Source: Takakia lepidozioides
Lineage: Eukaryota; Streptophyta; Takakiopsida; Takakiales; Takakiaceae
Assembly: GCA_030704615.1 (NCBI GenBank)
Contig: CM060733.1
Coordinates: 31,124,001 to 31,188,000 of the forward strand
DNA length: 64,000 nt
Direction: 5' to 3'
Under the pieces are notes generated by a model. It saw nothing but the letters and a program-made list of their open reading frames with translations, searched no databases and was not told where the DNA came from. Shown in pieces: positions 33,928-44,410 of this stretch (its first letter is position 1; every line of letters begins with the position of its first letter). The translations under genes and the position numbers were made by a program.

Positions 33928-33960
33928 TATGACACAGCCTGTCACAGCTCAACACAGCCT
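33694..33960 (+). repeat. 30-bp minisatellite in the integrase ORF end
   Basis: About 8.5 units of 30 bp, consensus beginning ACAGCCTATCACAGCCCATC. Because 30 is a multiple of three, the array stays open and encodes ten-residue repeats. The CACAGCC core also makes up the minisatellite in both LTRs. Confidence 0.9.
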
Positions 33961-34173
33961 ACTAGGGTTACACAATCCATAGAATCAGTAACAGGTGGAC
34001 GCACATTAACTTTAGGAAAATGGCCGACGGAAGAAAGGACGGAAATCAGTTTAAAAATAGACACGTGGAAGTCAGGGCGCGACACACAGCTGAGAAGGAA
34101 GTGCAAGAGCAGGTGTCATCAAGAAAGAGGACAAGAATGGCCGTCAAAGTACCTACTTAGCGCGTCAATTCAG

Positions 34174-37100
34174 ATGAATGGCGGGCCCATTAATGAATAC
34201 GGAAAAAGGGGAACGGAACAAACGGCAAGTACAGAAAAGCGAAATTCTTGTCACATGTGTGATCCTAGTGGACAATCCAGCAGGGAAAGTCCACTAAAGA
34301 AAATTAAATCTAAAATCCAGTCACAGCAGATACAGCCAATCAAAAGCCAGAGAAGGGATCAAGAAATTGGAGGGAAATTAGGCGCAAGAGTCGGCGTCGT
34401 TCTAAGTAACGGGCGTCGCGAAGGGACAAACCATCAATGCGATAGCTTTGAAGCTATGGAGGAACTAACAGACTATACGCTTGCAATACTACTTACGCAG
34501 TGGCATAGGGACGAAACAACAGAGCGGATCTTTTCTCTTGAGCGATGCTTGCAAGCCCCGCAGGCTTACAAGAAATTACCCATAGCTTTTTGTGGCAACC
34601 ATACGTTTATGCTTTGTGCACTACAGGCATTTCTGCAGTTGTTACAGCCAAAACATTTTTGTGGGTCTGAAATGAAGAGAGTGAGAGGAATGGAGGAAAT
34701 CAGGGTGAAGAGCACCACAATTCTGCAGAAACAAACGATTGCTACCCCACAGGCGATACAGATACTGAAGGAGCTGAGATTGCAAGGATTGCAAAGCATG
34801 GATTGGACATTGAACCATAGACAGTACATGTTACAATTCTTGCAGAACTTTGAGCCAAGGACAGGAACAACAACGGTGAAGGGAGTTGAATTAGTAATTA
34901 CTTCCCCTATACCTCCAGCAATTGTTTCGATTGCCAGCAGGTCAGGTGCATGTGGAGGAGCACAGGGCAAGACTGCAAATAGGGGACTTATTCCAAGAAG
35001 GGAGTTTCTTTAAAACTCAGGGTTATGCTTGTACCAAGGCCATGTACCTAGGGCTAAAGGAGGTAGGCCAGGTATTGAACGTTCTGTTTGCCATGAAACA
35101 GAACCAACAGTATTTGAGCAGATCCTTCGCGGAGGAAATACTCAAAGCCCTGAAAGGACAAGAGGTAGAATGGGCGGACATAATGTACAACGCACTGGTA
35201 GAGGAGATGAAAAGATTACAAGGTACTGCCGCAAAGTCTCCTATCATAGTGTCTGGCCCAATCATTGCTCAAATAATTCTTGATTCTGGCATACTTGATG
35301 CGCAAGAAAGAAAGGAGATGGGAGTGTTTGAGCCAGAAACCACTGCAATGGAAGAGCAAGGCTCTTCACACAGTGAGGGTGGACTAGCAGGGCAACCCGA
35401 GACTAAGAGGCAGAGACGGGGAAAGACTGTAGTGGCGGATCCACTGGCTTCACGGATTCCGCATGATAATGTTTCCCAAGCTCATGTGCAGGAAGGGGCA
35501 CAGCAGCACAGAGAACTGCTATTACTGGAAGCAGGACCTTCAGAGAGGGAAGAGGAAGTTACTTCAGTATCACAGCCATCACAACCAGAGGATCGGCTTG
35601 TCACAAGGTTACCACAAGTTGTCCATGCAGTTCAACCAGAAATAATTGATTTGGAAAAAGAAGGGTTAGATATTCCAACTACAGAACAGATAGTGGCAGA
35701 AATTGAGAAGGGGGACCTTCTCTATGAATATTCTGGTCTGATCAAGGAAACAGAGATTCCAGAGGCGCAACAGATGCCCAAGGGAAATCCTGAGATGCAT
35801 ATAGTACACACACCTGTGACGGAGGTACCACAGGTAGAATGCCAAGACACTGCAGCACCGGTGACGAATGAAGTGGTTCAGGAAAAAAATCTGGTGGGAC
35901 AATGGCCTGAGTGGTTCGTAAGACATCACACTGTTGAGGATCAGGGAGAACAGCAGCAAGCTCACCATGATGACCCTCAACAGGCAATGCTTATGAGTTC
36001 CATAGGCAGAACACTTAATTTGTTGGGGACTTATGTCAAATCCCATGTTCCAACTACCCAATTGACAGCCTTGAGAGAGGAACTCAGGAAGGAGTTTGAG
36101 GCTCGACTAGCCACTGAGTGTGCAAACAAAGTCGATGAAGAAGTCACTCTCAAGATGCAGCAAGACTTGGAGAATACAGAAGTGGCTTTGCAATTGGCCA
36201 AGCAACAATTGATTGAGGCAGGCCTCGCGCAAGACCAATTGCACGAAGCACATAAGCAACAGCTATACCAAATGCAGGTGAAGCATGAAAGCAAGTTGCA
36301 AGAAGTGAATGCACTACATATGGAGTTGCAGACAGTGCATGACAGAATGGCCATCTAATGTGCTACACTCACAACTATGCTTGACCAATCTACAAAAGAA
36401 ATAAACAGTCAAGCGGAAAAATGTACGAAGGCAGAAGAAGAGAATGTTGAGCAAATGAAACTCATTGTCGACATGAATAATACAATCTGTCGCAATGAGG
36501 ATACTTTCAAGCAATACAGGCAGGTTGAAGCTGACCAAGAGAGGTACATTCTGGAGTTGCAACAAACGGTCATAGCCAATAGAAATGAAATCTCGGTCAC
36601 TAACAAGGCTTGGAAGGAAGCCAATAATCTACTTGCTGCCTATGCAAATTTGGTTGAACCTCATGCGAAGCGCATGGAGGCTTTACAACAACAGTTAGAT
36701 GTGTACAAACAAAGAGAGGAGCACACTCTCAGAGGAACCACAAGCAACTTGGTGGATAACCACCTTATGCAGGTCTGGTTAGCACAAGGGCCAGTGGAGG
36801 GCAAAGCACCACGAAAGCTCACCCAAAGCGAGATGAATGAGCTCAGACTGCAAGTGCAGAATATTGCCACAATTACTATAGACAATGTCTATAGTAGAAT
36901 AGTAGAGTTACAGGAGGATGTAGACGGACTGCAGACTCAAGTGGAGGACCTCACTTCAAATATCGACAAAAGAGTCTATATACCTCAAGAACAGCTAATG
37001 GCTTCTTATTTACAAGCCAGAACTTTGGCTTTTCAGTCTTCACAGGAGGTGCAGGAGATGCCAATGATACAAGAGTCAATACCACCAACACCACAACAAG

Positions 37101-38227
37101 TCACTGTGCCAGTAGCTGACCCTGTTGTTACTACAACCACACCACAGCCACCACAGCTTGAGGTATGGGGCAATGCTGCTTTTAACCCACCTAAAACTCC
37201 AGCTGCAAGGGAGTACAGTACGGCTATGATTATGCCCTTCAACCAAATTCCCATCATGTTGGATTTGGCTTGGAAAGAATTTAGTCCTCCGCAGTCATTG
37301 GCACATTACTACCAAATCATGCGCATTTGGCTGCCAGTGGCAACTAGGACTAAAGTTCTTCCGAACAATCGACCAATTCATGATCATCACTTTGCACAAT
37401 ACTGGCATGAGGCAGGTACAATGTTGAGAGAATTAATTGCCTTCCAAGTTGTACATGGATTCATTTATACCAAGACCAAGGAGGTAGCGAGTATTGTCAT
37501 GGGATGTGGGTTATACTACGCTGCTTGTTTTCTAGTACGTTATCACATTGAGCAGCAAAAGATGCAATCGCGCTTTCTGAGTTATTCCAGTGGGGATCAT
37601 TGGGTCTTACCTTCAGTACCACCTCATATGTACCTATATGAGACAAATATTATGATGCAAAAGGATTCTCAAATTCGTTCATGGTTTCAAGCGGCCTGGA
37701 ACAATTTGTCAACACAGAAATTCGGCATTGATGATATTTTTTATAAGGGACATGAGGCATGGAAATACTTGCACAGTGCACAAGTAATTGGTACCCCACT
37801 CACCTGGACAGACAAGGAGCTCAGTGTCTTCACCAATTTTGCCGTTCAGCGTTTACAGCAAGTTTTAAAATATAAACTTCCAGACATGGTAGGACAACAT
37901 TGTATGCCCCAGAGGATTCCACAAAAAGTTCGACAATTAAAACACCTGAGAGGCGATGAGGATTCTGATACAACTGTTTCTTCAGCAGACTCTTTTGACA
38001 TGGCAGAAGACTATGCAATTCAGATGGCAGAAAAGAAGCGACGGGGGTCTCCTATGCCTGAAAGATTACCTCGATATCAGCCTCCAGAGGGCCTTACATA
38101 TCCAGGTAGTGTTCAATCATCTCCGTCAACCAGTGGCAGACCTCGGGCTCACACACAAAGTCCTTCACGAGACTCTCAACGTCAGAAGGGTGCTTACTCA
38201 CAAAGGTTTGCTAATCCCAAACAGTAA
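34174..38227 (+). pseudogene. Large 3' ORF of the gypsy element, unknown coiled-coil protein
   Basis: About 1,350 codons between integrase and the polypurine tract, interrupted by one frameshift (about 34905-34945) and one TAA (36356-36358). Segment 1 (34174-34920) is basic then helical. Segment 2 (34922-36358) has a folded-looking N part (YLGLKEVGQVLNVLFAM, IVSGPIIAQIILDSG), a Glu-rich linker and a C-terminal coiled coil (EVALQLAKQQLIEAGLAQD). Segment 3 (36377-38227) begins with long coiled coils. It then has a Trp/Tyr/His-rich domain (LAWKEFSPPQSLAHYYQIM, HDHHFAQYWHEAG, FLVRYHIEQQKMQ) and a Ser/Pro/Arg-rich tail. I see no signal peptide or obvious membrane anchor, so an envelope-like role is not supported. 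It could be a second structural protein. Function unknown. Confidence 0.7.
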
Positions 38228-38248
38228 ACCGTGAGGACACGGCTTTTT

Positions 38249-38262
38249 GAGAGGGGAAGGGG
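38249..38262 (+). other. Polypurine tract
   Basis: GAGAGGGGAAGGGG, three bases before the 3' LTR, is the plus-strand primer site of the element. Confidence 0.85.
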
Positions 38263-38265
38263 TAA

Positions 38266-39295
38266 TGTTAGAGGACTGTCAGGGACTTAGACACTTTTAC
38301 AGGATCTGAGGAGTACCCTTAATTTTTGCACAGACTGAGACCAACAGGAGCCTTAGGGGTGACAGCAGCGCACTATAGAGGGGAATTACACAGCCAACAC
38401 AGCCCGTCACAGTCGTCACAGCCGACACAGCCAACACAGCCAGTCACAGTCGTCACACCCGACACAGCCCATCACAGCCAACACAGCCCGTCACAGCCAG
38501 TCACAGCCCGTCACAGCCCAACACAGAAGCACAGCCAGTCACAGCCCATCACAACCACACAGCCAGTCACAGCTTGACACAGCTGTCACGACCATAGGGA
38601 ACGGATAGCAGGACAGGGAACGACTGTGGGAACAACATCTGCGAATGGAACATGATTAGTTCATGGACGACGGTTAGTGAGGAAAACGGTTAGAACAACG
38701 GGTAGGAAAATAAAGCGAGGAGCGAGGACTGGAGGAGGATCACTTCTGGAGATCACGGGGGAATCGGTTCTTGACATGGATTGTGGAGATCACTTCTTGA
38801 CATGACTTCGGGAGGGGACTTCGGACATCATGGAGGGAAATGAGGCAGATAGCGTATCTATGAGCAGAAAGAGGGAGAACACGGAGCAGAAGGAGGATGA
38901 TCTGTGATGCTTAATAGAAGCAAACAGTAGAATTATAATGTAGAGCAGATTAGAGACTCCAGGGCTTTAGCCTGATACTTGATAGATATTAATCTGATAC
39001 ATACTTTATACTCACACTGTGTAGAGAGATCTGAGTGAAGCTGTGGAATGAATGGATGAGTTGATGGAATCCGATAGATTGATGAAGCAAACGGATACTT
39101 AATTATCAATAGTAAGGTAGCTAGCTAACATGAATGCGGAAAGGAAAACAAATAGGAAACACCCCCATGATACAGTAGCTGTAGGTCATGACTGATTGTT
39201 CTGAGCGGGCTGAGTACTTAGAGATTTCCAACTCTTCTATCTTGGAGTTTCCGCCTCGGATAGCGAAGGGATGGGTGAGTAAAAGCTGCGCGACA
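38266..39295 (+). repeat. 3' LTR of 13.4-kb gypsy element
   Basis: 1,030 bp. Differences from the 5' LTR are concentrated in the CACAGCC minisatellite (length change), with scattered single-base changes elsewhere. Confidence 0.9.
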
Positions 39296-39300
39296 AAGCC

Positions 39301-40500
39301 TAGACATTAGCTTTTTGTAATAGCATTTGTACATTTCACATTTTTTCTTATAGAATTTGGATGAACACGTTAGTTGACTGTCCAACAAAGGAATTGGACC
39401 TCGACATTAATGTCAACGTTCTCATGCAATAAGATTAGTTTTCTTCACAACTCTACGTGGACTGAAGATTACAATTACCTCAAATACTGTTAATCAATAA
39501 ACAATAGATGAATGTCGACGTTAAGATTATGATATAACTCTATATAACAATAGAGTTTAAGTGCAGCGTAAATCTAACTGTAGTTATTTCAGTAGATGAT
39601 GAAGTGTCATGTGAGATATGTTGAAACTAACTGTCACTGGCTGTCTACTCAAGACAGGCAATTTAGGAAAACGGTCTTCTGCGAATGGACGTCGACATTC
39701 ATGTCGAGGTCGAGTTAATTTAGAACAATTCTTTGGAAAAGTAGGATCAACAAGATTTTGTGTTTCAATGAACTGAGGCAATTCATAGGTGGTTGTGTAG
39801 GAGTGATTATTCTGGAAATGATGAAACAATCGAATACTCATCGAGCTTCTACCCAATTCCCGGACCTCCCGAATACGAGCTTCCGGACCTCATTGAACCA
39901 CCTGAAAATAGCCTACTCATCATCCGGTTCGGAGGCAGCAGACTCGCCTGGATATTATCCGTTCTCCCCTGAATACATGCCAACCTCACCACGGTACATT
40001 CTTTTTTCTAGACGAAATATCCAACGGCCATATGAATACATGTTATTCTACCCTACATACAGTCCAGAGACTTGCGTTCCACGCACATCATACCCCACTA
40101 CAACAGATTGCGGCTTTTATGACTCCCATGGATGCGCAGTCATAACAGATTTGTGGTAGAAATGCCATTTGCAGTCGTAAATGCCTTTAAAGTCATAATG
40201 CTGGTCTGAGAAAGGCGTATATGCGACTGCATGACTCCGGACTCTGCGCAACACAGGTCAAACCTGTTTGACCCACGAATGGGCATGGCGGATATGACTA
40301 TTAGTCACGTTCATGGCTTCACTGGAATGACGTGTGCATATTGCTAGACGGACATATGACTTTATGACTCTCACTCTAATGCATTACATGAGATCCAAAT
40401 CATCACATGAGAAAATCTGACCACTCTGGCGTGTAATGAATTTTAAAACAATATTCAGAGTAGACTAACAAAAAATCCGCAAGTGAAAAAAAAACAAAAA
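39301..40500. other. Region without a supported gene
   Basis: Continues the CTCGACATTAATGTC palindrome family (39399, about 39510, 39690). An open frame at 39758-40159 has Tyr/Ser/Pro-rich spacing (SPGYYPFSPEYMPTSPRY) but no recognisable domain. From 40100 to 40400 runs a repeat with many CATGACT and AGTCATA words; 21270-21480 holds a diverged relative. Confidence 0.4.
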
Positions 40501-40522
40501 CACAAAGGATTTAAAAAAAGCA

Positions 40523-40692
40523 CATCAGCTGGTAAGTGCACATTGTGGTCGCCCTTGGTTCAAACCCGCTGCCCTACCCCGTGTGGGGATTGTTGTGAGA
40601 GTATGTCTGGGCTGATCGTCTTGTAGGTCTCATGGCCCATAAATGAAGGGGGTTAATTTTTCCCCCTCCTCAAGGGCATAAGGTTTCCTTTA
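40523..40692 (+). mobile_element. tRNA-derived SINE-like element
   Basis: A-box-like ATCAGCTGGTAAGTGC (40523 onward) and a strong B box GGTTCAAACCC (40557-40567) lie about 33 bases apart. A body follows and a T-rich end near 40692. No tRNA fold is kept downstream of the B box. Confidence 0.6.
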
Positions 40693-41034
40693 AAAAAAGA
40701 AAAAAGAAAAAAGAAATCAAAAAGTTGCTTATAGGGTTTGCAAAAAAGTTAAAAAACTTAAAAAGTTGCCCATCACGATAGCCGTGAATAGACTTAGAGC
40801 GAGCGGAAGGGAGAGAGAAAGGGCTGGGACTTAGAGCGAGCGAGCGGGAGGGAGGGCAAACATGCATGGGAGCCCCGCAATTGGAGCAACCTTCGCATCT
40901 GAAGTAAGCAACCCTAGAAACGCTAGGATATGTGTGCGATGAGGTTTTCGGCTGGGAGCTCGCCGTTCTTGGGAGAGTCGTTGTCAGGCCGTGTTTCAAT
41001 CTCTACCCGCTCAGCCCTAATTTTATAGCACGGA

Positions 41035-41401
41035 GCAGAGCTGGCATGAGTTTCTTAAAGATCCTTCACGATGGTGGGACAACCGCAATCGCAATGTGTG
41101 GTTTTTTTTAGTGTACGATGTGAAGAAGTTTGTCCATCCCGCAAATGTGGGTTGTTGGCTCCTGTTAGTACCATGATTTGGTATTCTTACTGATGTTTAC
41201 AAGGTTCTTGGGAGAGTTAGCTTGGTCTTAGCGGGCCGTGTTTCAATCTTTGCCCACTCAGCTGCACCGTGGTGGTTCTCACTGACCAATCCGACATTAC
41301 CTAACCACAGACACAAGCAGCACACACAAGAGGTCCTCTTGGGTTCATGGTCAGTCAAATCCTCCATGGGACATGACACAAGGTCGAGGACAATATGGTT
41401 T
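41035..41401 (+). pseudogene. PDF-motif module, copy 5, left part
   Basis: The cleanest first half among the fragments: SWHEFLKDPSRWWDNR (about 41039-41090), followed by an intron-like stretch of about 190 bases ending in a TTCTCACTG/TTCTCACAG-type acceptor. The second half then reads NPTLPNHRHKQ (41283 onward). The module is interrupted at about 41401 by a foreign insertion and resumes at 42133. Confidence 0.7.
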
Positions 41402-42132
41402 CGACTAATGCCACCCTCCTTGCTGAACTCTCTAAAGAAACAAGAGTGCCACACTGTGGCTCTCCATTTTTTCATGTATGCTTCGAAGGAGACCTTCGGT
41501 GCTGTCATAGTGATGCCATAGTCAGCCAGCTGAGTATGCAGAACCGACCGTGCCCTTTCTTCCAACTGCAAAACAATTCAAATGCAAGAATGAACCCAAA
41601 AAAAAACACAGCGAATGTGAGAGGCAATGGAAAGAGAAGGATAGGAAAAGAGAAAAGAAAGTGACACAGGAAAGGACATCACACCTGGCTCCAGTAAGTG
41701 GCCTTGTGAAGCCATGTGTCCAGCACATTGTCACTGACAAGAATGACACGCTAGGTCTTTTTCTCTTTCTCCGGCCTGGGGAACATGTGGGTATCCCTAA
41801 CTGTGGGATCGGAGTTCCATATCTGTAGCCACTTCACCTTCTGTTCTGAAGACACAACGGCGGTAGACAACCTGTGTAACTTCTCCTGGGCCATCTCTGG
41901 CTTGCCTGGCTTGTTATAATGGTTTTTTTTTTATCTCCAAGAGAAACTGCGATCCGAATGATGGGTCGGCAATTCTCAACTGCTTCACAAAAGCACTCAT
42001 TATAGTCCTTCTTGTAGCGGTCATCTCTTTCTGGATGTGACTCTCAACCCCCTTTGCTGTCCTTCTCTCCTCAGGGGTTGAGCTGTAGTATTCCAGTTTG
42101 CCACGCTCCCCTGCATCTACAATGTCTTGCTG
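41402..42132 (-). pseudogene. Inserted intron-bearing fragment of an unidentified gene
   Basis: Minus-strand coding sequence begins near 42132 (DIVDAGERGKLEYYSSTPEE) and continues through SHIQKEMTATRRTIMSAFVK, KPGKPEMAQEKLHRLSTAV and WNSDPTVRDTHMFPRPEKE. One stop (about 41752) comes before NVLDTWLHKATYWSQ. A typical intron follows, with a GTGTGATG donor near 41690 and a polypyrimidine tract ending TTTTGCAG near 41570. The next exon has LEERARSVLHTQLADYGI and SFEAYMKKWRATVWHSC and stops at the insertion edge. I do not recognise the protein. The intron shows that DNA, not a spliced copy, was moved. Confidence 0.6.
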
Positions 42133-42250
42133 CTGAGGGCACCTTCTTCTTTGACTTATTTCAGCCTATTTTGCCCTCTCATCAGAGGAAGCCCTGATTT
42201 TGCATATTGAAGTCGGTAAGTTAGCTTGTTGGGTGGATCTGTGGTGGTTT
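42133..42250 (+). repeat. PDF-motif module, copy 5, right part
   Basis: The GAGGGCACCTTCTTC and CAGCCTATTTTGCCCTC words and the GTAAGTTAGCTTGTTGGGTGG end resume here, continuing the module broken at 41401. Confidence 0.6.
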
Positions 42251-42282
42251 GGAGTGACTTTGATGTTACTCAGGCATTGTAT

Positions 42283-42445
42283 CAGAGAATGGATATCGTC
42301 TTCATGCCGTTGGCATGTCGGACATTTACTATCTCCTTTACCTCTCTACATCTGTGCAAAGATAGACTCCCCAACTTGAGTTTAAATTTCAAGTCTGGTG
42401 TCAAGGGTAGAGGTAGGCCCTCCAGATCATCCTCAAGGTCCTCTA
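42283..42445 (-). pseudogene. LINE-A fragment
   Basis: Diverged copy of bases 12455-12610 of LINE-A in the same orientation (zinc-cluster and GLPTLGT region). It is joined directly to PPR-derived sequence at about 42480. Confidence 0.5.
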
Positions 42446-42529
42446 TGTGCCCTTATAATCAGGTATGGGGAGAGGTGTACTTCAACCTGACCACATCACG
42501 TTGGTTTGTGGGGGCAAAGCATGTGCGAG

Positions 42530-43325
42530 CATGGCAGCGGGCTGGAAAAGGGCAAAGACTTCCATGGCGACATCTTCAAAGCGCGAACTGTACCAGGTAT
42601 GATTCTGAGCACTGCCCTGGGGACATGTATGCCAAATGCGAGCATGCTACCTCTGAAGGCGCAAAGTTCCTAGGTGACATCGTCAAAGCTGGAATTGTAC
42701 TAAATATCATTCTGAGCACTGCCATACAGCACATGTATGCCAAATGTGAGCCTGGCAGCCCTAGAACTGGGCAAAGAGGTCCATGGTGACATCGTCAAAG
42801 CTGGAATTGTCCCAGATGTGATTTTGAGCACTGCCCTCATGGACATGTATGCCAAATGTGAGCCTAACAACCTTGGAAAAGAGAGCAGAGGCCATGGTGA
42901 CATTATCAAATTAGCTGGAACGTACCATATGTGATTCTGAACACAAGTTTAGGCGAGCGTGGCAGCCCTGGAAAAGGGAGTAGAGGTCCATGGTGACATT
43001 GTCAAAGCTAGAACTGTACACCAAATCTGATTTTGAACACTGCCTTGGTGACATGTATGCCAAATGTGAGTCTGATAGCTGTGGAATGGACGGACAGGTC
43101 CTCGGTGATGTTGTCAAAGCTGAAATGTACCAGATGTCATTTTGAACTCTGCTCTGGTGGATATCTATGCCAAATGCGAGCTTGGCAGCCCTGGAAAATG
43201 GAACAGATCCATGGTGTCAATGTCAAAGCTGGAATTGTACCAGATGTCATTTGAACTATACCCAGGTGAACATGTATGCCCAATGCGAGCCTGACAGCTC
43301 TAGGAAAGGGCACAGAGGTCCATCA
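42530..43325 (+). repeat. Tandem array of about 109-bp PPR-derived units
   Basis: Seven diverged units with landmark ATGTATGCCAAATG at about 42624, 42733, 42845, 43053, 43163 and 43272 (one landmark lost, giving a double spacing of 208). Each unit codes roughly 36 residues: LAALEKGKEVHGDIVKAGI, then PDVILSTALVDMYAKCE. That is one part of the PLS triplet with the intervening 66 or so residues removed. The MYAKC end is fused directly to the next LAALEKG start. Stops and frameshifts are present, so it is not an expressed PPR. Confidence 0.75.
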
Positions 43326-43720
43326 TAGGTCCTGCATGGATAGATGGTCAATTGGAAGCTGCAGAAGCAGCGGCACAATTGATAAAATCAGACACTGCTA
43401 ATCAAGGTACATTTGGATCGCGGTCTGAGACAATATCTTTCGGGAGTCCATGATGCTTGAAGACGTGGGTGAAGTAAAGTCGCCCCAACACATTTCACCT
43501 GTTTTCGGCCCTAAATTTTCATGTTGAATTCTACAAGATAGCTTGAGTGGACATGATACTGCCAACGTGACACCTGGAAAGTATCCAGAAACAGGTAACA
43601 GAGACGAGGCGAAGCTCTGACCCCAGTCAATGGTGGGACAATGGAGGCAAAAAGGTGAATGCATGTTGGATTGCAGAGAGTAGCAGACGCAATTCAGCAT
43701 ATGAACTAGTGTGATAAGCT
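43326..43720 (+). pseudogene. PDF half motifs
   Basis: A second half (PAWIDGQLEAAEAAAQLI, about 43335) and, farther on, a first half (TGGTGGGACAATGGAGGC near 43631, coding WWDN) are separated by about 290 bases. The order is reversed relative to a functional motif, so these are pieces of two copies. Confidence 0.55.
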
Positions 43721-44337
43721 ACATGGCGGGTCTTTCCGAGGCAATCAAAGACTGACTTACAAATTGCAATCCTCAAATCAGAGTAATATTTCCACACACT
43801 GTCTCCATAATGAAATTTTAAGTCAGGTGTAGTGTAAACTATGGGCTTCTCTTCTTCAAACAACTTGTGAGCCAGCTCCCTTGCCTCTATCCAGGTAAGA
43901 TCATTTTTTTCCTTGATGTTGGACTCAAACAACTTCCTAGCTTCTCCCTTGAGACAAATCCAAAATGATTTAACTTGAAATTTTGGTGGAACACCATTCA
44001 TCTCCGTGCTGATCTCAAAAAACTCCAAGAAGGACTCAAAATCTTCCCCTAGATGCTACTCAGGGTACTGCTGCTTATGCATGCGTTCGCCAGGCTCAGT
44101 TTTCCGAGATGCAGTATCTGGAGCTTCAGTTTGCTTCAATAACATCTTCATGAGAGGGGGGCAATTAGAAATCACCCCCATGGCTTCACACAGCTCCTCC
44201 ATATCAAATGTGGGTGGAGAATCAGCCGCCGGACCCTTCTGTTGGAGGTCTGCGGACGACTCTCCGTGTTCAGTGTTCTTTTGTTCATTAGCTGCTGTCC
44301 ATTCTCTCTCCTCCGCTGCGGCGTTGTTCCAACTCAC
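43721..44337 (-). pseudogene. Retrotransposon gag fragment
   Basis: Minus-strand frame from 44337 with one stop at 44056. An acidic Gln/Glu-rich N part (MEELCEAMGVISNCPPLMKML) is followed by a capsid-like segment with SFWICLKGEARKLFE, LTWIEARELAHKLFEEE and HYGDSVWKYYSDLR. This resembles LTR-element Gag (a small CA domain with conserved W and L positions). No pol sequence is attached. It ends against the PDF fragment at about 43720. Confidence 0.55.
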
Positions 44338-44410
44338 TTAGTCCCATGGTTTCTTCAGCCTCTTTCTCTAACATAGCTCTTGTAAAACAGGCATGGGTAA
44401 GGAGACACTA

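Larger units (their letters stand above)
25932..39295 (+). mobile_element. Complete Ty3/gypsy retrotransposon, 13.4 kb
   Basis: Two LTRs of about 1.0 kb, starting TGTTAG and ending GCGCGACA, are flanked by a perfect 5-bp target-site duplication, AAGCC (25927-25931 and 39296-39300). Order inside: upstream ORF, gag, protease, reverse transcriptase, RNase H, integrase, and then a 4-kb additional ORF before the polypurine tract. No chromodomain follows integrase. The FMDGFSGYNQ and VFLDDFSVYS motifs and the extra 3' ORF suggest a non-chromoviral (Athila/Tat-side) gypsy lineage, though lineage assignment needs a tree. The coding regions carry four in-frame stops and three frameshifts, so this copy is not autonomous as it stands. 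The perfect duplication and similar LTRs point to a fairly young insertion. Confidence 0.9.

Noticed and set aside
34922-38227. Envelope-like glycoprotein in the gypsy 3' ORF
   Set aside because: No signal peptide, no clear transmembrane segment and no glycoprotein-like cysteine pattern are visible; the sequence is dominated by coiled coil and a polar tail.
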